The notes under the pieces were generated by a model. That model was not told the origin of the DNA, did not search any database, and was given only the letters and a program-made list of their open reading frames with translations. Below are positions 1 through 9,759 of a stretch of DNA of 64,000 nucleotides, piece by piece. Every line of letters starts with the position of its first letter. Within the stretch, counting starts at the first letter, position 1. Made by a program: the position numbers and the translations under genes. Origin of the DNA: Aquila chrysaetos chrysaetos. Its lineage: Eukaryota; Chordata; Aves; Accipitriformes; Accipitridae. Where the stretch lies: positions 48,700,224 to 48,764,223 of the forward strand of contig NC_044004.1 of the NCBI RefSeq assembly GCF_900496995.4, in the 5' to 3' direction.

Positions 1-1467
1 AATTTCAGTTCATTGGCCAAGCAGAATTACTGCTTTCTCCAGGCAAGTTTTTGAAAAGACATTATTCCCAGTCTACACCCTGTCTGTCAATACATGATCA
101 AATTGTCATTCTAAAATAGTTACTTGTACAACAGAGTGGTTCTTTCTTGCATACAGTGTGACCAAACCTACTAGCTGTCAGAAATTGGGAGTAATAACTG
201 AAGGAAAATAAAAAGCTGTCTTTACCATGAGATTGTCAGTGCTAAATGGCTGATGTACTGAATGAAGAGATGCTACTTTTGCCTCTATTTGTCAAGGCCA
301 TGTCCTAGTTTATTACACATTTGGATTTCCAGAGGAGCTGAGTTTTGTGCACATCCTGAGCTTGATGAAAGACTGAGGAATGGGAATGGGACATGGCAAT
401 GTGACTGTGGCTATCACAGGCTACATCTTCATGTATACTTTAGGCACTGCAACCTTACACACTTGCCAATTTGAGGTGATTCTCAGCCCTGACTGAGGCC
501 TTCAGGCTCCTCTTCCAAAGCTTGGGAAGAGTTAGATACTTTGGGAAGGACCCCTCAGGAACCGGCAGAGCTGGAACCTTTGTAAAGTAACCCGTGAATA
601 AAATGAGGCATGGGACGGAATTTAAACAGTCTGGGGCATATCTGCATGATTCAAAGCTCTTGCTTCAGGTGAGTTGGTATCACTGCAGAACATGACAGGA
701 TCATGAGGTGCTATCTGTTCAGGCTCCAAAAGCGACAGAGCTGTGGTATCACGATGCTGAACCAAACAGCCTTCTTCACCTAGGGCTAAATGCAGTTCTA
801 CATTTTTCACAGGCTGTTTCTGGTTTTGGAGGCAACCAAGTATTCGTTGGCTCCAGGCTACTTACAGAGCGCACCACTGCGTCGTTCAGACAGACTCTAA
901 ATGAATGTGGTTGAAACCAGGTGCCTCCCTCCTCCTGAGCGTTCACTTGGAGCTACGTACAATCCTGTCTGCAAACAGAAATAGCAAAAGTTATTCTGTT
1001 TAATATCTAACTCTAATCTTTTCACCAGGCATGCAGCAGACCTCTCATTATCTTCACACCCACATTTCTTCACTTTTGATTAGAACTAATTACTAACTTT
1101 TTACCTACTGTGTGGCAGTAGCAGACCCACCCCTCCCTGTGTTTCTGTGCAGTACCAAATGGAAATGTGCAGGTACTTTCTGCCAAATTGCAAGGAACAC
1201 AGGTGCAAATCCGAGTCAGGTCTAAGACTATGCAGAAGCAGAAGATAAGGTGGCTTGACACGTTTAGCAGAGCACAACCCTTCATTTGCTTGTATTCTTA
1301 ATTATATACAATAGTATACCTCCTCAGCCTCACAGAAAACTCTGGTTTCACAGGCAGGAAAGTTGCCTTCTGGTAAGGAACCATGCATTTTATTTATTTG
1401 GTACATCCAATGCAAGGAACCCACAACCTTATGCAAATATTAACCAAGTCTTGCAGCTGGCCAGAAA

Positions 1468-1540
1468 ACAGAGAAGATTATTACCCCAGTTATAGAAATG
1501 GGAATTAAAAAAAGAGAAACTGTAGGCAATAGAGAGATAC
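1468..1540 (-). repeat. Possible degraded MIR SINE fragment
   Basis: The plus strand reads like the antisense of the MIR 3' half: ATTATTACCCC, then an A/T-rich ATGGGAA segment, then GAGAAACTG-AGGCA and AGAGAGATAC. The order matches antisense MIR (attatcccc, atgaggaaactgaggc, agagag), but spacing and identity are poor. I am much less sure of this one than of the clear MIR near 61.3 kb. Confidence 0.3.
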
Positions 1541-4500
1541 AGCAGGTATCTGCTCTAACTGAAAGTGTTTAACTAAACCAACACTGCAGCAAAGCAGAAA
1601 AACTTTGATTCAACCCGATAGTCTTTCCCTTTTACCTGAAAATTTTCTGAATGGCTGCAGTTTGTGTTGTGTCAAAGTCAGAAATGTCCCAATCTTAGCT
1701 CCTGGCTGCATCTAGGGAACTGGTTCCCACTCAGAACCTCACTGCGGCCCATAGACCATGGGAAGCAACACCCCTCTTGGAGGGGACAAATGTGCGGAGC
1801 CCAAACAGAGCCTGTTCCAACACAGAGTGGCCGGAGAGCCATTTCCTCCTTCTAACTCAAAGCCACAGCTGTTGCCCGACTTGATAAAAAAAATTCAATA
1901 ATCACTGTCCTAACCATGAGATAAAATTAGAAAAGGTGAAGGGTAGCTACCTCATAGCCTTATCCAAAGTCTGGCGAGGCTCTTGCAGGATGGACTGAGA
2001 AGGTCCTAGGAACAGGTCTCCCAAATCCCCAGAAATGCTGTAACCATCACATCTTTATAAAATGGTATTGCTGTTTCCATTCAAAGTGCTGCTCAATCAG
2101 GAAGGGACTCAAGGTTTTGGGTAACAAAAGGGGATGTCTACCTTAAAGTTCTGGCCAGGTTAATCAGCTAAACAAGGTCACAGAATAGGTTTGCGCATTT
2201 GTACACGGTCATCTGTGTTCACATGGATGCTGTTTGCATGATGCCAGTTGCAGCCCCTGGTAACTAGTGCTCCCTTGGAGCGTAACGAAGAGCCGCCGGA
2301 GGTGAAGCTACGCTGTAGCGGTGAGGGAGTTTAGCTATACGGCCATGAGTCACAGTGTACCACCACATAGTCAGAAGATGGACCCCAGCCCATTTTATTT
2401 ACTAGGTTAGATTACGGCCTGTGGCATTAATGGCATAACTTTCAATTTACGAGAAGGCAAGTTAACCTATTTAATCTCTGCCCTAACACGCAACCCCATT
2501 TCAAGCCCCCTAAACTCCAGCTGGGGACAGGAGAGCAGACACATCACTGTGCCCAGCTAAGCAGCATCTGAGTCTTCACAGGCACACACCTACTGTGTTC
2601 ACCGACCGGTCCTTCAGCTCGCTTAGTATGCCCTGCCCTTGCAAGTAAAACAAATCTAGGTTATCTGCCTCCCACACTTTCACTGCCTCCTTCAGACCAA
2701 GCAGCTAGTCATAGGTGTTGTGATGTAGTTGAAAGGGACTATGCAGCTGATTTGCTCCAAATGGCACTATCACAGAGCAGCCGCCGACTGTTTTCCAATT
2801 CACAGATACGCTATAGGGAAGAGGCAACTACTAAAAGAGGGTCACAGGGCTAAATAAAGTTCCCTAATAAACAGGGAAAACATTAAAAAGCTACAGAACA
2901 TCTTACAGAAAGTTTTCTACCCTATCAGACACACAAACAGTAAACGTAAATCACCGGTTTTGTCACAGACAGAACTGCGGTACTGCAATAAATGTAGTTC
3001 TGATTTAGGTCTCCGAAAGATCTCCCCACTTCCCCCCCTTCTCCCAAAGTCTCTGAACACTCAGGACCATATCCTAAATGTTCCTTTGACTTCAGAGGCA
3101 AAGCTAAGCCACAAAACACAAGAACAGAATTGATTTTAAAGAAAATATGCCCAAAATAGCCCTCAAATACTTCTAGTGATCTATTCCTACAGCAGAGGAG
3201 ATCATTTATTTTACCAGCACAGTGTTCTGAAAGATTTCTGTAAGGCTTACAGGAAAGTCCAGTGCACTACAGCAAAAAGCCTCAGAACTGCTAAGCTTTT
3301 GTATCTTCATTTCCCCTCTGTAAGCCCATTCATGACAGTTAAGTGCTGAGAGGAATCAGGTCCTAAGCTACTACAAAGTGTAAGGAGCAAGTGGATCCTA
3401 GAGTCACCTGAGAACTTCTTTTTTTTATTTTAGTGGATAAAGGAAATGCTAACTAATGACTGTCTAACACAGTTCTGTATCATTCAGTGGTGTGTGATGC
3501 TTTATTTAATGTGAGAACATGCAATAAATAATACAACACCATATCATTTCTAGAGATCACAGTTCTAATGTTTCTTGTTGCTGCAGCTTGCTTTCTAAAA
3601 CCTGTCTGGACGATGTCAAGTCACACACAAGTTTAATTCCCTTTTCCCCACCCCCTCAGACTTTAACAAGTATTGCTATGATTTTGTTTTCATTAAAACC
3701 CTCAATGGTATTTATATGTAGCATTCTCCTTCAGCACAGGAGGACCCAAAGGTGAAATCAAGCAGCAGATGACTGCTCACCACAAAATGAGTAATCATTT
3801 ACGTTCCAAGCTAAAATAAATACAAACAGAAAGCTCACTGTTCTAATGTCTTCATTTAGCAACCTACTTTTTTTTTCTTTTCTTTTTTTTTTTCTTTTAA
3901 ACACAGGTTTTGTAAAAACATTTCAAGCCTTGTGAATGCTCATTTTATTTTTATTTTCTTTGGAAAGCCTGAAGCGAAACATCTATCCTTTTAACTTGAT
4001 GTCTTCACTACTTGCCTTTCCCAGTGGCACAGGGGTGATGGTTATACTCCTCCATTACATATTCTGGTTTAACCACAGCTTTTCAAAACAGCCCCACCAC
4101 TAAAATGAGCTGCAGCTCTAGATTTACACTCCCCATCACCATCACTTACAGTTACTGATGAACAATTTCACTTCTAAGCACACACATTTCCGAACAGCTG
4201 AACTGCTCCACAGTTTTCTGTGTTTTTCTTATTATAACTAGCTCCTTCATTTCAATGGCATCACAGTTGAGCTCAAGTCTGAAATGCAGTGCTCCACCTA
4301 GGGCAAGTGCTTATTTTTACTCAAGTAATTACAGAAAAAAAAGTTGACGCTGACATTTACCAAAATATTTCAGTGCACAAACACCACCCGCTGAGCTGAA
4401 CATGAGAATTCATGCCTGCTAGTCTTGTTTTTCCCTGCAGAGTATGACTGATTTGACTCATGCCCGACTTCAACAAAATTTCCAGATCTCTGCTAGAATT

Positions 4501-6654
4501 ATGGTTGGTAGGAAAAACTTCTAAACATGCAGCTGAATTTCTGTTCTATGCCCACATTATTACTTGTCTTTGATGACAGGATATAGCAAGACATTCTAGA
4601 CCATTTCATACTATTTCATAAGCTGCAAACTTCGCATGTTGAAGGAAAATTCTCTACTAATACAGCTGGAAGTCTGCAAGGAACTGCTTTAATTTCTTTC
4701 ATAGACACCTAGGAAAATCCCACCTTTGTCCCCCAGTCTAATCTGGATGCTTTTTTCTCAACAGCATTAGCAAAGCAGGAGCATTGGTCCTTTAATATTG
4801 AAGCTAGAGTAGGAACATTTCTCTGCCTTCCAGCAATCCCACTTATGATTTGGTTACTGGTCATGACCCCCGTTGTTTATTGTATAAGTGAATCATAAGA
4901 ATCACTGGAATTCTTATAAATCCCAAGTAAATAAAGGGGAAAAGAAAAGCCCACCTGTAATCAGACACCATGTAACTGCATGTTAATGGACTGTTCAGTG
5001 CCCTACTGGGATATGTTAAGAGAAATGCTACAGCATTATACTCAATTTCAAGAGGCCGGTAGACATTTTTAAATGAATAAATTCTATTTATATAATTACA
5101 GTAATGACTACAGTTCATACCTTAGGCACAGCAAGTAAAAAAAAACCACACTGGAATTTATGTAAATATTACTAACGCGTACACTATGAAAAAGCAATTC
5201 ATGTTAATTAAAAAACACCTTAATTTTAAAAGTTTACCAGAAACAGTTACACTGAGCGTTGCGATCTTTGAAAGCAGAACAGAAGTTGTTTATGAGGATC
5301 CAACAGTAATTGATATCCAGCTGTTTGGAGCTGGGTTGCAGACTGAACACGTACTGAAAGCTGGGCTGAAATCCTCTCTCGGTTGACGGCAGCAGCAGTC
5401 ATGCTGCTGTTTCCTACGAGCCTGGAATTTCACCCCAGTCTTTACATTCTTCGTCGGTTATAGTGGAGCAGCCAGAAGAAGAAAGATGATTAGAGAGCAG
5501 CCAAGAAGACTCACAGTTCAAGAATCCAATCTTCAAGCAGCTGTAAGGTCTAGGGGAAGGAGAAGGGGGTTTACAGCGCAGTTAAAATGAGTCTCTCTCA
5601 AAACAGGGAAAGTGGCCACTTCTGTACCAGAGCTGATGACAGGATACTGAACACTACTCATAGAAAGAAGCAAATCTGAGGTTCAGTCCTTGGTGAAGAC
5701 ACCATTGCATTTGCCTTTGACTAGAAAGGAAAACAAGCATAGCACATGAGCATGTAAGTGCATGTATCGCATGCAAGGCATTCCAGGAGCTGAACAATTT
5801 CTCTGCATACATTAAGACACCGCTAAGAAAAAAACAGCAAAGGTTTTTAGCACTCGAACAATTGGCTAGATGAACCTGATTTCAAATCCAACTTTACACA
5901 TTCTTGATAAACAGAAAGGCCTCAACATTGAAGATGAAACATTTTTAGCACCAACTGCCAGCTTGCAAGTGAATACTTATTCACAAGAAACGAGTATAGG
6001 AAGACATGTCATCTTTCACCGAGAGGCATCTTGTTTTAAGGCAATATACAAAATGACAGTATGGCCACCACAGAAACTGCTCCAACAATCCCTGATGCTT
6101 TATGTCACCCACATGGGTCCCATTGCTGAGGAAAGGCAGGAACTAAACTGGCATCTGTCCTCCTCCTCCCTGCCATGTGACCTGGAATGCTGGAAATTTC
6201 CAATGTTTGTATGTAACCAGTTGTCATAAAGCAAGCTAGTTTCTTCCTGTATCCCCTAAAACCCTCTGTAGCCGTTTATATTAGCCATGCTATCAGTAGG
6301 AAGGAAAATGCTGAGGAATTGCCATCTTTCCTCACCACTAACCCAATTAAAAAGTTGTTCAATACGGTAGCAAGTGTTTACACAATTAATACGAATGAGA
6401 GATTAGTGAACATTTCCCAGAAGGGAAATGACTGTAGCCAATCTGGCCAGATGTGCTCCTGTAGCACCCAGCCCCCAGCCTAGGGTTGGTTCTTCTTTGA
6501 TATCAGAAAGAGTCAGTTTACTCACTTGTATCTCCACTAAAGAGTATTTTAGAAAGAGAGACGGTAACTTCTGAATATACACTGTACATATCAAAGGAAG
6601 AGGTAAGTAGTTTGTTCTCAACATCCATCGCTTTGTGGAACTCCATCATCTGTT

Positions 6655-6660
6655 TTTATT
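6655..6660 (-). promoter_or_regulatory. Candidate LRAT polyadenylation signal (AATAAA)
   Basis: Read on the minus strand this is a canonical AATAAA, about 330 bases after the LRAT stop and the first such hexamer downstream of it. Further AATAAA copies lie farther left, so a longer 3'UTR is equally possible. Only transcript 3' ends would decide. Confidence 0.3.
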
Positions 6661-6987
6661 AATAGTTATGGCACCCAGGTCTGCAGCTAAGAAATATTAC
6701 CAGAATCACTTACGGCGAAAGGCAAGGAGCAGAACTGCATCGCAACCCTACTTTTTCATGATTTAAAGATGTGTTAAAATGTACCAACTGAGATTTTCAG
6801 GAAATCTATTATTTGGCTTACACAGTAAGCTATGCCTTGTGCACTGTGTTCTAGACAAAGTTGTATTTAAAAATGGCACACAAGGTTAAGAAACTTTACG
6901 CGACGTCAAAGAGTAATCCGTGCTTTCATAAATACAGTAGTATACATCCTATATACAGAGGCTGGCCACGAGCCTCTGGCAAGGCTG

Positions 6988-7140
6988 TTAGCCAGCCATC
7001 CACAGAAAGAATGGAATAAAGATAGTGGGGAGCGTGGTGGAGGGTGCCAAACCTAGGCAGACTATCGATGCTAATCCCACAAGCACTGAAGCAAGAACAC
7101 TCCTCTGGTCCCGAATAATCATCTTCACAGTCTCACAGAA
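6988..7140 (-). CDS. LRAT: LRAT coding exon 2 (50 codons plus stop)
   Basis: It begins [18 protein letters not shown] directly after a CAG acceptor and ends FFLWMAG followed by TAA at 6988-6990. It encodes the C-terminal amphipathic/transmembrane anchor, a nearly perfect family match in an otherwise unremarkable region. It joins exon 1 in phase 0. Confidence 0.96.
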   Translation of the reverse strand, partial: FCETVKMIIRDQRSVLASVLVGLASIVCLGLAPSTTLPTIFIPFFLWMAG

Positions 7141-8319
7141 CTGGAGGGAAAAAAAAAAAGAAAAAAAAAAAAAAAAAGAAGAAAAAGGAAAGGGTCAGGG
7201 TTAAGGAGGAAAGCTGTACCCGGGCAGCTGGAGGTGCCCACTCTCGCCATTAGAGGCCAGCGGCTGCCACCCCCGCTCTCGCGCGGGCTCTCTGGGCCAC
7301 CGCACGAGGAGAAAACCGGGTCCGGCACCGGGTCCGGCACCAGGTCATGCCCCGAGGTTTAGCCCCAGTACCGCCTGCGGCTCCGGCGGCAACGAGCAGC
7401 TTTCCGAGCGTTTTAAGCGCGTATTAATTGCCTTACGACCGCGGCTTCGCCTTCCTGGCCACTTGAAGCCAGCGGAGGCCAGGCTACCCGCCTTTCCCAG
7501 CGGCTCCGCACCGGCGGCGGAGGACGGCCGCCGGCGGGGGGCGGCGGGCGGTACCGGGCAGCGGCTCTCGGGGGCCCGCGGCGGCGGCGGCGGCTGACCT
7601 AGTTTCGGGGAGCGGAGCGCCCAGCGGGGCCGCCGCCGCCGCGAAGGGCGGCACCGCCCCCGGCGCCGCCGCCGCCTCCGCCGGCGAGCTGCGCGGCTTC
7701 CCGGCGGAGCGGCGCCCCGCGGGGCGCCCCGGCGCCGACGGCCGGGCCGTACCTTGTCGGTCTGGAAGCTGACCGGGGCTCCGTATCGGCAGTAGGTGAC
7801 GAAGTGCTCGCAGTTGTTCCAGAGCAGGCTGTAGGCCGTGGCGCCCACCAGCTTCTCGGCCCGGCGGGCCGCCTCCTCGCTGCCCAGCACCTGGTCCTCG
7901 AAGAGCCGGTCCATGTGGTTGACCAGGATGCTGCCGCCGTAGGCGAAGTCCTCCACCGTGTCCACGCGGATGCTGGCCGTTTTGGTGATGACGCCCAGGA
8001 TGAGCCGCTTGTTGGTCACCACTTGCTGGATCTGCCGGCGGTCGCCGGTGAAGGCGGGCAGGATGTCGGGCATCAGGTGGGCGACGCGGTTCTCGCCCAG
8101 GTAGATGCCGAAGTGGATGAAGAGGGTGCGGGGCACCTCCAGCAGGTCGCCCCGCTTGAAGCAGCTGGTGTCGTAGTAGCCGGGGGCGGCCGCCGGCGGC
8201 GGCGGCGGCGGTGGTGGTGGTGGTTCCCCGCCGGAGCCCGCGGGCAGGGGCCGGACGTGGACGAGGAGCAGCAGCTTCTCCAGCAGCAGCGAGGCCGCCT
8301 GCGGCACCGGGTTCTTCAT
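6988..8319 (-). CDS. LRAT: LRAT, lecithin retinol acyltransferase (two coding exons, complete)
   Basis: LRAT transfers an sn-1 acyl chain from phosphatidylcholine to all-trans-retinol, making retinyl esters at the ER membrane for vitamin A storage and the visual cycle. The coding sequence is join(7753..8319, 6988..7140) on the minus strand, 239 residues against 230 in human. It starts with MKNP and a hydrophobic N-terminal segment (about residues 9-22). The NlpC/P60-like thiol acyltransferase fold follows, with His69 ([15 protein letters not shown]), His81 (VAHLMPD) and nucleophile Cys170 in WNNCEHF. The C-terminal membrane anchor runs from about 204 and ends FFLWMAG. The extra length is mainly a run of ten prolines (residues 33-42). 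The ATG at 8319 has a purine at -3 and matches the known family start. Both exons are intact. The assignment is very secure. Confidence 0.97.
7141..7752 (-). other. LRAT: LRAT intron (612 bp)
   Basis: The intron begins GTACGG and ends TCCAG. Just before the acceptor, plus-strand 7148-7190 is almost pure A with a few G, giving an unusually long U-rich polypyrimidine tract in the transcript. The rest is GC-rich CpG-island sequence. No other feature is seen. Confidence 0.9.
7753..8319 (-). CDS. LRAT: LRAT coding exon 1 (189 codons, phase 0 end)
   Basis: This exon carries the start codon, N-terminal hydrophobic segment, polyproline stretch and the whole catalytic domain, ending QTDK. It ends at GACAAG with donor GTACGG, a weak match to the donor consensus after +4. 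Open reading continues into the intron for over a hundred GC-rich codons, but that extension has no homology and the splice to the next exon restores the conserved C-terminus. Confidence 0.96.
8194..8223 (-). repeat. LRAT: CCN trinucleotide repeat encoding ten prolines in LRAT
   Basis: On the plus strand this is a GGC/GGT repeat tract. In frame it encodes Pro33-Pro42, followed by AAAP. It lies between the N-terminal hydrophobic segment and the catalytic fold, where human LRAT has a short non-proline linker. Confidence 0.85.
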
Positions 8320-8326
8320 GGTCGGC

Positions 8327-8342
8327 GGGGGGGGGGGGGGGG
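8327..8342. repeat. G16 homopolymer (C16 in LRAT 5'UTR)
   Basis: Sixteen consecutive G on the plus strand give a C16 tract in the LRAT transcript starting only about 7 bases before the ATG. The length is prone to polymerase slippage and to sequencing error. Confidence 0.8.
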
Positions 8343-8400
8343 AAGCCCTCGCTGCCGCCGAACAGCGCCCGCCGCCCGGCCCCGCTTTTTCTAGGCTACC

Positions 8401-8417
8401 GGGCGGGGCGGGGCGGG
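8401..8417. promoter_or_regulatory. Tandem GC boxes upstream of LRAT
   Basis: Overlapping GGGCGG/GGGGCGGGG motifs lie about 80-100 bases upstream of the LRAT ATG. These are Sp1/Sp3-type sites, and Sp family control of the human LRAT promoter has been reported. No convincing TATA box is seen, as is usual for a CpG-island promoter. Whether they sit upstream or downstream of the real start site is unknown. Confidence 0.45.
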
Positions 8418-8681
8418 CACCCGGGCCAGCCCACCGGGCGAGGGGCGTGCGGGGAGCGCCCGCCCCGAGGAGCCGCCGGCCTTTATCGGGGAGCGCGGCG
8501 GGCGCCGTCCCCCGGCCCGGCTCTCGGGGCGGCGCGGTGCCCGCCGCCCGGGCCCTGGGGCCGGGTGCCAGCCGCAGCTCTCCCCCCAGGTAGAAGGGCA
8601 AGGAAAAGGGCGTTCAAAGCCCTTCGTCCGCCCCGCACCCGGGGAGCACAGCGGAGGGGCTCCCGGCGCCGCAGCCGCTTC

Positions 8682-8690
8682 CCTCACCTT
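8682..8690 (-). other. Candidate splice donor of LRAT 5' non-coding exon (proximal)
   Basis: The minus strand reads GAAG then GTGAGGG with the break between 8688 and 8687, a good donor match. Human LRAT has a non-coding first exon, so a donor upstream of the coding exon is expected. A matching acceptor near the ATG is not clear. Confidence 0.25.
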
Positions 8691-9153
8691 CCCCCGCCGA
8701 TGGGACCGAAGGGGCTCTGGGCGCCCGCCCCGGGGCAGCGGGGGGCGGGGGGGGAGGCTAGAGGCGGCCGACTCGGGGGCGGAGGGGAGGGGGCTGCCGC
8801 GGTGCTCGCTCGGCGGCGGGATAGGGGAGCGGAGAGGAGGCTCCCGAGCGCGCCTTTCGTCCTCGGAAGAAAACAGGTCTCCGAGGGAGAGAGGGAAGTC
8901 ACAGTTACGAATTAACTCGCTCGAAAGGTCCGCCCGCTAAGAAAGAGTGGGGAAAAGGCGGAGCGGCATTCCCGTGCGTTTTGTTTCGCGCTAATCCGTT
9001 ATGTAAATGGCTAAAATCCCGGCAACAGAGCCCACAAAAGAGCAGCCCTGTCAGGTCAACAAAGCCGCCCCGTCTGAGGCTAGTAAGTTTCAGTAGCCGA
9101 GCAAATTCCCGCCCCCTCGGGGACTGCGGGATGATGGATGGGACAGGCATTCA

Positions 9154-9163
9154 TCTTACCTGG
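9154..9163 (-). other. Candidate splice donor of LRAT 5' non-coding exon (distal)
   Basis: The minus strand reads TCCAG then GTAAGATG, with the exon edge at 9160: a near-perfect donor consensus inside the CpG island about 840 bases upstream of the coding start. It is a good candidate for the end of a non-coding first exon, but no transcript evidence is available here. Confidence 0.35.
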
Positions 9164-9759
9164 AAGATGACAGGGCCCGGAGAGGGGCAGGGGAGGGGGC
9201 CGCCTGCCACCACCCCCCGCCCCGCCGCGGCTGCAGCTTTTCACCGCGTCCCCGCCGCCGCCTCGGCCCGAGCCGCTGCCATTGACTGGTGGTGGTGCCG
9301 CAGGCACTCCTGCTCCCTCGCTCCGGCGGCAGCGGGAAGCTTTCTCCTCTGTGGCAAACCGGGAGCGGGGGGGGGGGGGAAGGCGACGCTGGAGAAGAAG
9401 TGGTTCGTTGGAGCATCTTCCCCCAAACCCAGGCCCTAAAGCTGCCCGCCTGCCCGAGCTGGCCTCCTGCAGGTTGCGGACGCTCAGGCAAACACCGCAA
9501 CGAACACGATGCCAAGTACAAAAACGGGAAGCAAGAAGAGGAGCGCTCGTGCAGCAACAGCTCGGTGCCTCTCCGTCTTGAAACGGCAAGTTCTTTCTCC
9601 CTCCTCAGTCACTTTAAACCCGAGAGCCTGTGGATCAAGAATGAGATCCCTACACCACCCTTGAGCTGTAGAACCCCTCTGGTCACACCAGCAAAAAAAG
9701 AGAAAAGGTTCACCATCCCTTTTCTTTCCATCCGGGAACAGCTCCGGTATGAATAGAAA

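Larger units (their letters stand above)
1..6987. other. LRAT 3'UTR and/or downstream flank; no other gene recognised
   Basis: This stretch follows the LRAT stop codon on the minus strand. The proximal part is expected to be 3'UTR, but its end cannot be fixed because several minus-strand AATAAA hexamers occur (6655-6660 is the first, 4876-4881 another). All open frames here are short, lack splice-supported neighbours and resemble no family I know, including the 119-codon plus-strand frame at 5870-6229. A T-rich tract lies near 3868-3898, and a small CpG-rich patch near 2275-2345 stands out from the AT-rich background. A weak MIR-like match is at about 1468-1540. Confidence 0.6.
7240..9480. 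promoter_or_regulatory. CpG island spanning LRAT exon 1 and promoter
   Basis: GC content and CpG density rise sharply here against AT-rich flanks. The island covers LRAT coding exon 1, most of its intron and more than 1 kb upstream of the ATG. Homopolymer G runs occur at 8327-8342 and 9367-9379. Overlapping long open frames on both strands in this block are a by-product of high GC and are not annotated as genes. The edges are estimated by eye. Confidence 0.85.

Noticed and set aside
5870-6229. 119-codon plus-strand frame in the LRAT 3' region
   Set aside because: The length is near what chance gives over 64 kb, no domain is recognised and it is antisense to likely 3'UTR.
7345-8601. 418-codon minus-strand frame covering LRAT exon 1
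   Set aside because: It reads through the exon donor at 7752 into GC-rich intron and upstream of the real ATG. The conserved LRAT protein uses the 8319 ATG and splices to 7140.
7804-8915. Long plus-strand frames (196 and 234 codons) antisense to LRAT
   Set aside because: They are low-complexity shadows of the GC-rich exon and CpG island, with no homology or splice structure.
8905-9756. Several overlapping frames of 130-170 codons on both strands upstream of LRAT
   Set aside because: Stop codons are rare in CpG-island DNA; no motif or conserved start supports any of them.
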